Part shown: in pieces, positions 25,836-36,734 of the stretch
Layout of the letters: each line of letters opens with the position of its first letter
Numbering within the stretch: position 1 is the stretch's first letter
Assembly: GCF_047663525.1 (NCBI RefSeq)
Contig: NC_092588.1
Location: forward strand, 49,345,501-49,409,500
Direction: 5' to 3'
Source: Anas platyrhynchos
Taxonomy: Eukaryota > Chordata > Aves > Anseriformes > Anatidae
Length of the DNA: 64,000 nt
Made by a program: the position numbers and the translations under genes
Notes under the pieces: model-generated
Databases searched by the model: none
Told to the model about the DNA's origin: nothing
The model's input: only the letters and a program-made list of their open reading frames with translations

Positions 25836-28627
25836 GCTCATCTCTCTCTCCGCTATCAGATTTGCTTTTTTATCAATTTTCCCTCACTAATATTAAACAG
25901 CCACTTTTCCTGTTATAATACTGACAGCTTACGGTAATTCTAATAATTTAAAATACTCTTTATTTAGTGTTTGTCAGATGGCCTTGTCTATCTTGTACTA
26001 TCTCGTTCTACATGGATATTGCTTTAACAAGTCTCTGTTGTCTCTGCTGTCTGCCTGAATTTCTTTTGTGAAATGATGTATCTGACATACCTGACACTTT
26101 GTCCTTGACTGATCAATGAATCTGAGGACTAGAAATCATTTTATAATGTGTTTATAATGTGTTAAGAACTAGATTTTCAAACTGAAGTTCTCACTTTGCA
26201 TCCAAGTTTTTTTCTGAAGCCTTCATGTAATTCAGACTACACAGGTACAGACTTTTCCTACTCTCACTTTTTATTGGGCTCATTGATCTGATTAGAGCCT
26301 ACCTCTGCATACAGTTGAATCAGCAAAACTGGAAGTGCAGAAACTGCATAGATCTTGAGCTAGTTTTTCCACCAGAGAAATCATAAAGTACTATTGTGTC
26401 TCTTGTCAGACTGACAGTTTTAAAACTGTATTCAGAGTATTTTAGGGCTGAGACCTGGTGTGTACACTAATTTGTCTCATTTCAACCGTCTGAAAGAAGC
26501 TTCAGATTGCCTTTGGGCTAAAAAAGAAAAAAAAAAAAAAGAAAAAAAGGCTGTTTGTGTAGGAAGATTCTGCATAGCCAACAGAAAGTGACAGGAAACG
26601 GCCAAGGTGAAATTGTAAAGCAATTTCAAGTGGATAACTAACACCCTTAGGGAACCTTAAGTAGGGGTTCCTACTCTGGTGTAAAATGGACATTGTGTCA
26701 GAAGAAAAGTCTGTGAAGACCGAGAACTGGAATAAAAGCTTCTCCTTTCCTCTCAAATGAGATGCAGAAACAAAACAATACTTCTTGTATTTAATGTTTA
26801 AGGCCTCACTGAATGTGTATTTGGTAACTTCATTTTATTTTTCACACTTATTTTTAACACCTATTAAGTCGCACTTAATCCCTTGGCATTAACAAGGCGT
26901 GTTGCAAATAAGCAAAATATTTACTAATAGGATCCCAAATTAATCGCTGTTTGTTAAGTTAATTGAAAAAAAATCTTAAATAGAAAATTTAAAGATACTT
27001 ATTTAGAAGATTAATTTGAAAACATATGTATCTAGAGCCATATATGTATGCTAAGCATTCTAACTCTTTGCCTCTTTCAAAGCTTTTTGGGAACATTCTG
27101 TGGTTGTGTATCTGACTCTACAATGGAGGTTTGGGGACTTCAGTTGTCCTTTAGAGTTACGCAAGTGTTTGTGCAATAGCTTCTCTTGATTTGCAGCGAA
27201 TAGTACAATAAAGAATCACTCCACAGTGTATGCTTCAGCAACCTGAAGTCTCAAACCCCAAGATCAGATCCTACAAGCTCTGAGGTTGGCCTTTTTTTTT
27301 TTTTTTTTTATGAAGAAAAATTATACTCTGCTCTGTTGTCTTTTCGGGAACTTAACTCTCTCATATGTCTGCAAGCACACAGCTGCCTTTGACTGCCAGG
27401 ACTGTCCTGTTGCCTGCTGGGTTTGCCATGATTTGTTCTGACATCCTGAAAGTGAAAATCCCTGTTTTCCAAGTATGCCATCTGTCAGCCTGGGACATTT
27501 TGCAGAGCATTGGTGGCTGCTGGAAGAGACTCAGTTTTCCAAGGTGGGACCCCACACTGGACTGATGAAACTGAGAAGATACATTAGAGCATAACAAGAG
27601 GGAGTCCTGCAGCAAATACAGCGAATCTCTCTCTCTCTGTTGTTTCTTTTTTTATGTCTCTTGTAAGCTGTGCCCTGCATATGTGAGATAGGCTTGCCTC
27701 CTAGTTGTCTCAGTAAATGAAACTCTCCTACATTTAAATCTTTCCTGTTAACCAGCACTAACCCTTTTGTGAGCTCTGAGACCACAACTTTATCCAATTT
27801 CTTGCATTTTTGGAACATGCTCTGTAAGGTTTTAGAAGAATGAAGCAGCTCTGTGGGATCCTGCCTTATATTCTAGGCTGGGGCAAACCTGTTCAGAAAC
27901 TCCTGCTTTGGGCCTCCCTGTAGGCAGGCTGGATGCTTAAGGCAGAACTGAAGGCCTACATAATTCATTAAAGGAAAGGAGCGGCAAAGGAAGGAGAGAA
28001 GCTGCCCATAACTGCTGGTGTCTTTCACTGCCTCATTTACTGAAGAAGTGCAGGGATGCTCAGATGTGAAGGTGGGGGAGCTCTGATGACTCCTTGCAGC
28101 AGCCCGGGCAGTTTGGTCTATCTTCAATATAAGTGAGCATGACAGGCAGTTGATGAGCTGGGGCTCACCCAAGCTTGAGGGGCATAGATTTTGTAAGAGT
28201 CCATCGTGAAGCTGGCTCCAGATCCAACCAAACATGCATCACACTCTGGAAGAGATCTCAAGAGCTGGCAACACTCAACATATGCAAAATCTTTGGCAGA
28301 GGACTTCAGGGAAAAGGTTGCCTCTCTTGCTGCTGGGAAGACAAACCATAACTTTTGATAAATAAATGTCACAAAAGATGAGCATCTGCAAGCAGGAGGT
28401 TTTGTCCTTCATCCGCTAAAGGGAAATGAGGTCTTATGGAAGGTAAATGAATATATCAAAATCTTCTCACAGCACACTCATCATTTTCATTTGTGTGAAT
28501 GTATAGACACATCTTGCAGTTGTGTACTTCTCAATGTTTTAACAGGTTCAGAAAAATAGTTTGTCGTTACTTGGACTGTGAAAAATGGCAGCCTAAAGTA
28601 GAAACCTCTATATTGTCCACTACATCG

Positions 28628-28689
28628 AGAAGTTGGACTCAATGATCATTGTTAGTCCCTTCCAACTCTGGTTATTCTATGATTCTATA
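28628..28689 (+). mobile_element. CR1 3'-end fragment (about 60 bp)
   Basis: Contains AGTTGGACTCAATGATC, CCCTTCCAACTCTGG and the terminal ATTCTATGATTCTAT repeat, the same order as at the end of the large CR1 at 31.2 kb. It is an extremely truncated copy in the same orientation, about 285 bp upstream of the large one. Confidence 0.9.
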
Positions 28690-28971
28690 CGGGATGAAGT
28701 TGAAACTGTGAGATTATAACACTCCATTTATGATGTCCAGGTAGACAAACTCAGAGCATGCAGTTTTGCTTACATAAATTAAATGGAAAGTGACACCTAT
28801 GTCATTTCATACCAAAGAGCATTACGTTAAAAGTATGTTTAAGTTCTGTAGTCTACCACACAAACAGAATTTTTTTTTTTTCTTTTTTCATGATTTCTGG
28901 TGCAGTTCACTATGCTGTAGCAATGGCAAGCTTTGCTTCCAGAAGACCATAATAGGCAAGATCTCTGAAAT

Positions 28972-31228
28972 AGAATATCATGTCATAGCGACCATGAAGT
29001 GGTTGAATTCAAAATTTACGGTGACAGAAGGAAAAGTGCCACCAAAACCTCATCCCTAGATATGGGGAAGGCGGACTTCAGGCTGCTCAGGGAACTAGTC
29101 AGCAAGGTCCCCTGGGAAGCTGCTCTTGAAGGCCTTGATGTCCAACAGTGCTGGTCACTCTTTAAGCGATGCCTCCTAGAAGCACAAGATCAGGCAATTC
29201 CTAAATATCGCAAGTCAGGCAGGCGGGGCAGGAGGCCGGCGTGGCTGACCAGGAACATTCTTATGGAGATTAGGCGGAAACAGAGAGTGTTTCGCTACTG
29301 GAAGGAGGGCCAGGTGACATGGAAAGAATACAGGGATGCTGTTCGTGTTTGTAGGAAGAAAATTCGTGTGGCTAAAGCACACCTAGAGTTGAAGCTGGCT
29401 GTGTCTGTGAGAGAAAATAAAAAGGGTTTTTTTAGATATGTGAATGGAAAAAGGAGAACTAAAGAATACATAGGGCCGCTCCTTGATAGGGAAGGTCTTC
29501 TCACAGACGATGACATAGGCAAAGCAGAGACGCTTAATGCCTTCTTTGCCTCTGTCTTCAATGCCGATGATGGGCTTCGGGACCCAGCGTGCCCTGAGCT
29601 GGAGGACCGGGATGGTGGGGATGACAAACTCCCAACCGACCCTGAACGTGTGCGGGATTTGCTACTCCACCTGGATCCCTACAAGTCCATGGGTCCGGAT
29701 GGGATTCATCCCCGGGTGCTGAAAGAGCTGGCGGACGTCATCGCGGAACCTCTCTCAATTATTTTTCAACGATCCTGGGAGTCTGGAGAGGTCCCGGTAG
29801 ACTGGAAGCTGGCAAATGTTGTGCAGATTTTCAAGAAGGGTCAGAAAGAAGACCCTAGCAATTACAGGCCTGTCAGTCTCACATCAGTGCCTGGTAAAAT
29901 CATGGAGAAGATGGTTCTCGAACGTATTGAGGCGCACCTGGGGGACAAAGCAGTCATTGGTCCCAGCCAGCATGGGTTTGTGAAGGGTAGGTCCTGCCTA
30001 ACTAACCTGATTTCCTTTTATGATAAGATCACCCGTATGGTGGACCAAGGGAAACCAGCTGATGTGATTTTTTTGGACTTCAGCAAGGCTTTTGACACGG
30101 TTTCCCATAGGATCCTACTGGACAAAATGTCCACCATACAGCTAAATAAAAACATCATACGATGGGTGAGCAATTGGCTAACGGGCAGGGCCCAAAGGGT
30201 CGTGGTGAATGGCGCTGCGTCAGGCTGGCGGGCGGTCACTAGTGGGGTCCCTCAAGGCTCCATTTTAGGGCCGGTACTTTTCAATATTTTTATAAACGAT
30301 CTGGATGTAGGAATAGAAGGTATTTTGAGCAAGCTTGCCGATGACACCAAACTTGGAGGAGTTGTGGACTCGAATGAGGGTGGAAAGGCCTTGCAGAGGG
30401 ATCTGGATAGGTTGGAGAGCTGGGCGATCGCCAACCGCATGAAGTTCAATAAGAGCAAGTGCCGGGTCCTGCACCTGGGACGGGGAAACCCTGGCTGCAC
30501 GTACAGACTGGGCGATGAGACACTGGAGAGCAGCCTAGAAGAGAGGGATCTGGGGGTCGTGGTAGACAACAAGTTGAATATGAGCCAGCAGTGTGCCCTG
30601 GCAGCCAGGAGGGCCAACCGTGTCCTGGGGTGCATCAAGCACGGCATCGTTAGTAGGTCGAGGGAGGTGATTGTCCCGCTCTACTCTGCGCTGGTGCGAC
30701 CTCACCTCGAGTACTGTGTGCAGTTCTGGGCACCACAGTATAAAAAGGACATGAAACTGTTGGAGAGTGTCCAGAGGAGGGCTACGAAGATGGTGAAAGG
30801 CCTGGAGGGGAAGACATACGAGGAACGGCTGAGGGTACTGGGCCTGTTCAGCCTGGAGAAGAGGAGGCTGAGGGGAGACCTCATCGCAGTCTACAACTTC
30901 CTCGTAAGGGGGTGTCGAGAGGCAGGAGACCTTTTCTCCATTAACACCAGCGACAGGACCCGCGGGAACGGGGTTAAGCTGAGGCAGGGGAAGTTTAGGC
31001 TTGACATCAGGAGGGGGTTCTTCACAGAGAGGGTGGTTGCACACTGGAACAGGCTCCCCAGGGAAGTGGTCACTGCACCGAGCCTGACTGAATTTAAGAA
31101 GAGATTGGACTGTGCGCTTAGTCACATGGTCTGAACTTGGGTAGACCTGTGCGGTGTCAAGAGTTGGACTTGATGATCCTTAAGGGTCCCTTCCAACTCA
31201 GGATATTCTATGATTCTATGATTCTATG
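28972..31228 (+). mobile_element. CR1 LINE, 5'-truncated, with long open ORF2
   Basis: About 2.26 kb of CR1. CR1 similarity starts near the SDH motif that closes the apurinic-type endonuclease domain ([10 protein letters not shown], encoded from 28987). It continues through the whole reverse-transcriptase and C-terminal region to a stop at 31132-31134. A short 3' UTR with TTGGACTTGATGATCCTTAA follows, then three copies of the 8-bp CR1 tail unit (ATTCTATG-like, 31204-31228). ORF1 and nearly all of the endonuclease are missing. The absence of stops and frameshifts over 2.1 kb suggests a relatively recent insertion. CR1 normally makes no clear target-site duplication; a 10-bp tandem word (TCTAGTAAAG twice, 31231-31250) follows directly. 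Confidence 0.97.
28999..31134 (+). CDS. CR1 ORF2 reverse transcriptase (partial, lacks endonuclease)
   Basis: This is a non-LTR retrotransposon reverse transcriptase that in an intact element would copy CR1 RNA at a nicked target site. The frame opens after a stop at 28966-28968; 28999 is a GTG, so there is no genuine start. In the 711-residue product, residues 1-6 and the codons just before them are the end of the endonuclease. Residues 180-187 carry NAFFASVF, 230-240 the [11 protein letters not shown] block, 289-296 YRPVSLTS, 358-366 palm motif [10 protein letters not shown] (first catalytic Asp 360), and 416-429 [14 protein letters not shown]. Residues 446-449 read LADD, where the family usually has FADD; both aspartates are kept and only the preceding Phe is changed (CTT codon at 30334). 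The C-terminal blocks ([13 protein letters not shown] 561-573, [12 protein letters not shown] 617-628, NRLPREVV 684-691) are complete. With no ORF1, endonuclease or promoter, it is not autonomous. Confidence 0.95.
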   Translation: MVEFKIYGDRRKSATKTSSLDMGKADFRLLRELVSKVPWEAALEGLDVQQCWSLFKRCLLEAQDQAIPKYRKSGRRGRRPAWLTRNILMEIRRKQRVFRYWKEGQVTWKEYRDAVRVCRKKIRVAKAHLELKLAVSVRENKKGFFRYVNGKRRTKEYIGPLLDREGLLTDDDIGKAETLNAFFASVFNADDGLRDPACPELEDRDGGDDKLPTDPERVRDLLLHLDPYKSMGPDGIHPRVLKELADVIAEPLSIIFQRSWESGEVPVDWKLANVVQIFKKGQKEDPSNYRPVSLTSVPGKIMEKMVLERIEAHLGDKAVIGPSQHGFVKGRSCLTNLISFYDKITRMVDQGKPADVIFLDFSKAFDTVSHRILLDKMSTIQLNKNIIRWVSNWLTGRAQRVVVNGAASGWRAVTSGVPQGSILGPVLFNIFINDLDVGIEGILSKLADDTKLGGVVDSNEGGKALQRDLDRLESWAIANRMKFNKSKCRVLHLGRGNPGCTYRLGDETLESSLEERDLGVVVDNKLNMSQQCALAARRANRVLGCIKHGIVSRSREVIVPLYSALVRPHLEYCVQFWAPQYKKDMKLLESVQRRATKMVKGLEGKTYEERLRVLGLFSLEKRRLRGDLIAVYNFLVRGCREAGDLFSINTSDRTRGNGVKLRQGKFRLDIRRGFFTERVVAHWNRLPREVVTAPSLTEFKKRLDCALSHMV

Positions 31229-32428
31229 TGTCTAGTAAAGTCTAGTAAAGAGTGACTCGTACTTTTCCAGTATTAAATATAAACTCTTGATTTCAAATAT
31301 TTTTTAATGATAAGAAGATCTTACTGGGCTGGCCAGGAAGAAATTGTATTCCCAGAGAATGTTTAGCTTTTTATACAAAAATCAAATAGAGAACAAATCC
31401 CTATTTATCTTATCCCCTACAATGTAAAATATAGCCAGCATTCCCAAAGAGAGGGAAAGATAGCAATAAAAGAAGAGAGCAAAGAATATTGTGCATTGAT
31501 TATTTCATGTTTACTTCTGCTTTCAGCCATGTTCAAACTGTGTTGACTGTTAAAGTCATGATACATGAAAATTCCCATTGTTAAGCATGAAAACAAAATA
31601 AAGAGCTCTTTCACTTACAGTATTTTAAATAAGTTTTAAAAGCAATAGGACTTTTCAGTATTGACATTAAGAGTTTTTTTTTTAAAGAGGATTCCCGAAA
31701 GAACTGTGAAACTCTCACTGTAACTTACCTTACATAAAGCTTTAAATATTCTTTTCTCAGGCATACACTTTCTACTGGCAAGTTCTTGTGGTTTAGCAGA
31801 GGCATAGTCAGGCATCTGGGATGTTTTTGGCTTTTCTTAGCTAAGATTTTAAAGATATAGGGAATTAACTATTCCACCATTCATACTTCTGCTTTATGAA
31901 GGCTGTATCTCTTTACACAGTAACATCTACTGTCCTCTCCTTAATATTATTGTTTCATAAGTCAGATGCCATTCGTCATGAATACTTCTTAGCCTTAATG
32001 ATGGAAATTTCAGACCCACAAAGATGCTGTACTAGAAATACTGTTTTACCTGAAACAGTAAAATGAATATAATTCCTACAGAGAAGATAAATCAACATCC
32101 ACAGAAAAGTGTTAGGACAGTTTAAAAGCTTTTATTTGTTAATAAAATACCCAATGGTCAATGTTGTCCTCTTAGTACATGGGTTACCAGGGAAAATTAT
32201 TCATAGTTTATCTCCTGTTTCTTAGCTCTGTGCCTTCCTATTTTCTCCAGTGAGAGGCTGGTATTTCAGCAGGACTGAAGAAATCATGTTTATTCCTGTG
32301 CTGGCAAAATGTAGTGTTGTACATACAAACAGTAGTATGTACTACTGTATTTATAAAAGGTTATTTTATGTAACCTTTGTCAAATTTATTTGTTTCCAGG
32401 CTTCTAAAGCCACCCTTCACCCTCCACC

Positions 32429-32452
32429 TTTTTTTTTTTTTTTTTTTTTTTT
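32429..32452. repeat. Poly-T tract (24 T)
   Basis: Uninterrupted T run following a C-rich stretch. Confidence 0.95.
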
Positions 32453-32993
32453 CCTGAATAAGACCAAACCTCATGGTTCCCTTATCCATTTAAAGTTCCT
32501 TAAAACCCGCTATTATTTTGGACAACAATGATAATGTTTACCACAATTTCAGCTGGTAGTAACTGTGAGCTACCTGCCTCATTTTTCCATGCACAGTATG
32601 TGTAAGAATTCTTCTTGGTTGGCATCTTACAAACTTGGTAGTATTGCTGATATACAATTCTCTTCTGTATACTCATATATTATTTCCTGTTGGATCAAGC
32701 CACACAAGTAAAAGTGTATGGTTGCATTATAGATAGTTGCTGTAAGCAAAATCTGTTTTTAGAATTGGAGTTTCGAGCAATCAGCTTCTCTTTCTTCCCC
32801 AGTCCCCCTGCTTCACCTGTACACTCTTTAGGCAGAAAACATATAAAAAGAAAAATTAAGGAATTTTATATGTGCTGGAGGAAACACAAGACAAGATCTG
32901 TCTAGAGACAGATGATTTTCTAGAATGAGAAAGTTAATGTTGTACAGCAAGGTATCCTGGAACATATGACATGCTATTATAATAAGACATTTA

Positions 32994-33001
32994 ATGCAAA
33001 T
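32994..33001 (+). promoter_or_regulatory. Octamer (POU-factor) motif, candidate
   Basis: Exact ATGCAAAT octamer inside an AT-rich segment with other homeodomain-like cores. An octamer is expected by chance about twice per 64 kb counting both strands, so the match alone is weak. It is noted because of its surroundings. Confidence 0.2.
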
Positions 33002-33558
33002 AATCAATGCAGGAAGAATGGGGCGTGTTGACTTGCTCCTGATTGTGGAAGGCACAACAAATTCCATTAAAATAAATAGAGAAGAGATTATTAGATTATT
33101 TGGAATGCTAATGGTTGCTGTAGAGAGATAATATTTAAATTATATTCTCCTAGCTAATTATCCCTTGTATACATTTCCTTTACAAGATACTTAAGCTCCT
33201 ACTGATATAAGAAATTACAGCATCATTAATTGTTATGGAGAGGGCTCCTAAATCAAGTACTAGAATATAAAATTCACAGGAAATCACAGCAGGTTTATGT
33301 GGTTCACAGATCCAACATCTGTGATAAAACTCTGATAGCTTTTACTATTATTTAGTAAGTTTTAAATTCTTCAACCTCACGTTTGCATTGCTCAACAACT
33401 TCCTTGAAGGCAAAAAAAAAAAATAGGGCTGTGTCAAAATTGCTGTGTTGGAGTCAGAAGTCTCTTATCCCATAGCTGGCTGGCAGGTTACCTAAATCTT
33501 TGTTCCTCTCTAGTCCCTGTTAAGAACACATCTTGCATTAAAAATGTTTTTTGTTAGT

Positions 33559-33602
33559 TATATATATATATATATTTTGTTTGTTTGTTTGTTTGTTTGT
33601 TT
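33559..33602. repeat. (TA)n followed by (TTTG)n
   Basis: About eight TA units pass directly into about six TTTG units. Compound microsatellite. Confidence 0.95.
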
Positions 33603-34149
33603 AGTTATCTTTTAGAGAGAACAATGTTTTATTTCAAATCTCCTTGGGAAAAAAAAAAAAAAAAAAAAGCTTTGGTTTTAAGATTTGACGTGACATGAAA
33701 ATCTCGCTTAGGAATGGAGAAAGGAAATTCTGGCAGTTCCTAGGGTGAACAGAGCAAATACAATAGCTTAAAAAAGAGTTTCATGAAAGAACTTGGAAGC
33801 ATTTAGATGCTTCTGTAAATATCTTGTCACCCCAGTTTTCTTAGTTAAGTAGCAAACTTGCACTTTTAAGTGATTGAAGAGTCAAGACACAAACATTCCT
33901 GGTCCCTCTTTTACCTCTATACCTCCTTTATACCAATCACTGTTGACCTTTAACTTTCAAGAGTCATCCTTTAACTTTCAGGTGTAACTGCAGCATTGCG
34001 AAAGGCTGTCTGGTCAAAGTGTTCTTTAATTTTAACGGGAACAGAGTGGCTTTTAGGAAGAGGATTTTTTTTTTTTTTTTTAAACTGTTAAATGCTTAAC
34101 AGATTTCAGCAAGACTCTAGCCCTTCCACTGTATGGGAGCCATGTGTGT

Positions 34150-34223
34150 TGTCAGTGGATGTCAGACTCATTCCCGCTAAGCATTTATTTGACATCTGTC
34201 ATTACCTCTGACAGAATGTGTCA
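34150..34223. promoter_or_regulatory. Cluster of six TGACA/TGTCA motifs, candidate TALE-homeodomain site group
   Basis: TGTCA starts at 34150, 34160, 34197 and 34219, and TGACA starts at 34190 and 34209. That is six hits of one pentamer or its complement in 74 bp, where about 0.14 would be expected by chance. TGACA is the core bound by MEIS/PREP/TGIF-type TALE homeodomain proteins. Two of the sites form a facing pair, TGACATCTGTCA (34190-34201). Binding is inferred from motif only. Confidence 0.35.
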
Positions 34224-35139
34224 TCTTAACTGAATGCAGTCTCTTATTCAGTTTTTCCTAATGTCGGTTAAAAACCGAAATGATACATGCTCCTAGGCTG
34301 AAAGCTTCCTAGGTAGTGTGGGTTCATTATTCATAGCTGGGGCATTTTCATTCAAATGTCATTCAAATGTTTCCTCAGACTTGTCTTTTCTAAAATCATT
34401 CTCTTACAAACTTATCCTACAGATATGGCTGTAATATAACTAATATTTGCTAGAAGCAAGTATTCAGACTACTAAATCCATTAGATGTAGGGAGGTAAAG
34501 AAAGCTTAAACCTCCCCTCTAAATGCTGTGCTGAGTTACAGACCCCCCAGACAGCCGCAGCTTTGCAGAGGATGTTCGTTTCTGTAGCATTTGGCAGTGT
34601 TGCTATGAAAAATACACTTTACCTATCACTCTCTATTTCAGCTTTTTCAACACTGAACATTGAAGGAGCTTATATTGTTTTTGCAGCATATCCAAGGTTA
34701 AACCAAATACATTAAAGAATCGTCCATGGCATGCTGCTGGGTTGATGAGCCTAGCTTAAGGTTTGGAATTTATGATTTGATTGGCATGATTCATAGGCAT
34801 GCTTGATATTGTATTGATAAAACAAACATTTGGTTCTTCCACATTACCATTATGCACTTAAATATTGAGGCATTATTGAATGCTTTCAGGTTTCCCCTCG
34901 GTGGCCCAGCAAATCGAAAGTCTGATAGCGTAATGATTCAAAACATTTGTAGATGCCTCTTAATGCAGTTTAAAATGTCAATGGTGAAATACAGTGAAGG
35001 GAATTACAGTTTTAAACCATTTCTGGCCCCACACACATGGTGGGGCAGCTCAGGCACTCAAGCAGCTGCGGAGATGTGGATGGGCTCTCCGTGGTGTCCT
35101 TTCACAGCATCCTTCCCTCCAGCCCTGTTACTGCTTCAC

Positions 35140-36249
35140 ATCAATAGCTAGCTCAGCTCCACCACACCACTCTCTCACTCCCCCCTCCTCAAAAGAATGG
35201 GAGCGGGGAGGGGGGGAATACGATGAAAGAAAGGCTCAAGGGTTGAGATAAGGACAGGGAGATCACTCACCAATTATCGTCACAGGCAATACAGACTCAG
35301 CATAGGGAGATTAATATAATGTATTACCTATTGCTGACAGACTACAATAGTGAGAACTAAAAGCAAACTAAAAACATCATTGCCTCCACCCCCCACCGTC
35401 TTCTATCTCCTCTCCCCAAGCAGCACAAGGGGACAGTGAATGGGGGCTGTGGCCAGTCCCTATCGCTTCGACTCCGCAGCTCCTTCAGTCTCTCTCTGCC
35501 CCAGGATGCCGTCCTTCCCAAACTGACCCTGTGGGGGCTTCCCACAGGCAGCAGCTCTTCAAGCACTGCTCCCACACGGCTCTGTCCCATGGTGTCCATC
35601 CCCCAGGAGCAAACTGCTCCAGCACGGGTCCCCCACGGGTGGGCAGCAGCTCCCCCCAGACCCCCTGCTCCTGCGTGGGCTCCTCTCCACAGGCTGCAGC
35701 TCCAGCCTGGGGCCTGCTCCTGTGGGGGCTCTCCATGGGCTGCAGCCTCCTCCAGGCCACATCCACCTGCTCCACCGGGGGCTCCTCCACCCACGGGGGG
35801 GCTGCAGCGTGGAGATCTGCTCCATGGGGGACCCATGGGCTGCAGGGGGACAGCCTGCTCCACCAGGGGCCTCTCCCTGCACAGGCTGCAGGGGAACTGC
35901 TGCTGCCTGCCTGCAGCACCTCCTGCCCTCCTGCTGCACTGCCCTTGGGTTCTGTAGGGCTGGTTCTCTGACATTTTCTGACTCCTCTCTCCCAGCTGCT
36001 GTTGTGTGGCAGGGTTTTTAATTATTATTATTATTATTATTACTTTTTGGTTTGTTTCCTTTCTTCAGTCTACTCTCATAGAGGCCCAACCAGTGCTGCT
36101 CACTGGCTTGGCTCTGGCCAGCAGTGGGTCCCTTTAGGAGCCGGCTGGAGCTGGCTCTGCTCTGACATGGGGCAGCAGCTGGGCTCTGCTCACAGAGGCC
36201 ACCCCTGCAGCCCCCTGCTACCAAAACCTTGCCATGTGAACCCAATACA
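35140..36249 (-). mobile_element. Avian LTR (endogenous retrovirus-type), about 1.1 kb, solo
   Basis: A GC-rich block in AT-rich surroundings. On the minus strand it would begin TGTATTGGGTTCACATGG at the right edge and run through CAAGGTTTTGGTAG. It ends near the left edge at the reverse complement of GGTTGAGATAAGGACAGGGA and the CTCTCACTCCCCCCTCCTC stretch. These ends are ones I recognise from a widespread avian LTR family. Internal CTGCTCCA/GGGCTGCAG-type words recur many times, so the middle is itself degenerate-repetitive. This explains several overlapping long frames on both strands at 35.36-36.0 kb, none a gene. No retroviral coding sequence flanks it. An (ATT)n tract at 36020-36042 interrupts it. 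The left edge is uncertain by about 30 bp. Confidence 0.8.
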
Positions 36250-36404
36250 ATCCCACAGCCTCCGTGCACAGTTTATGCTCAAGGCTTTCTCAGCTCATTT
36301 CCTGCTTCTTTATTTTCTAATTATGCAATTAGATGTGCACATACAAGATGTGGTGTGTAAAACATCTGCTAAACACTGTAAAGGACTAGGGGTGTAGACC
36401 ACTA

Positions 36405-36734
36405 AATGAATGGGTGAGGTCTCCTTGGCTCCTTCAGGGCTGCAGGGGAAATGGTGTCTGCAGCAGATCCTTCTCCTCTCCCTTTGGTGTTTACTAGGCT
36501 GTTCCTCAAACATTTTTCCCTCACTCCTTACAGCTGTGCAGTGTTTTGTCCTCTCTTCCCCAGGCAGTCCCTGATGTGCCACCATCTTGGCTGCTGGCTC
36601 CGGCTGTGCCCTGCAGTGGGGCCACTGGATCTGTCTGGAAGCAACTGGGGCTGGCATGGGGCAGCCCTGGCATAACCTCCTGGTGATGGCCCTGCAGCCA
36701 CCTGACAGTGCTTGAGTGCCTGCACCCAGTACAG
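36405..36734 (-). mobile_element. Second, partial copy of the same LTR family
   Basis: Aligns by eye with the right-hand 390 bp of the preceding LTR. Shared blocks are GGCTGCAGGGGAA, the CTCACTCCTTACAGCTG region (CTGACTCCTCTCTCCCAGCTG in the first copy), GGCATGGGGCAGC, and a final CCCAGTACA matching CCCAATACA. It lies in the same orientation, separated by 155 bp of non-matching sequence. It is clearly more diverged or of another subfamily. Confidence 0.65.

Larger units (their letters stand above)
24013..28627. other. Unique DNA with one SINE relic, no gene recognised
   Basis: Contains the probable MIR relic at 25.73 kb, poly-T at 25600-25619 and 27292-27309, an A-rich run at 26522-26549, and a directly repeated word ATAAGCTTGCTTTT at 24.99-25.02 kb. 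Several overlapping minus-strand frames of 80-120 codons occur at 27.36-28.37 kb, where GC content is somewhat higher. None resembles a known protein. Confidence 0.5.
31229..35139. other. AT-rich unique DNA, candidate regulatory segments, no gene
   Basis: No recognised exon. Contains poly-T at 32429-32452, a TA/TTTG microsatellite at 33.56 kb, poly-A at 33649-33668 and poly-T at 34065-34081. Two segments look like candidate conserved non-coding DNA (about 32.97-33.25 and 34.1-35.0 kb), judged only by the density of factor-type motifs. Tandem words CATTCAAATGT occur twice at about 34.35 kb. Confidence 0.5.

Noticed and set aside
27873..28372. Overlapping minus-strand frames of 82-120 codons
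   Set aside because: No recognisable similarity, no splice structure, and higher local GC reduces stop frequency.
30535..31125. Minus-strand 196-codon frame, plus other minus-strand frames at 29.3-31.1 kb
   Set aside because: Shadows of the CR1 ORF2 coding strand. The plus-strand product has clear reverse-transcriptase motifs and the minus-strand ones have none.
31231..31250. Tandem TCTAGTAAAG as a target-site duplication of the CR1
   Set aside because: Both copies are on the 3' side. A target duplication would place one copy at the 5' end near 28.97 kb, where it is absent.
35357..35974. Overlapping frames of 126-205 codons on both strands, Gly/Ala/Pro/Ser-rich
   Set aside because: They lie entirely inside the GC-rich LTR repeat. 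GC-rich repeats have few stops in any frame, and the products have no domain.
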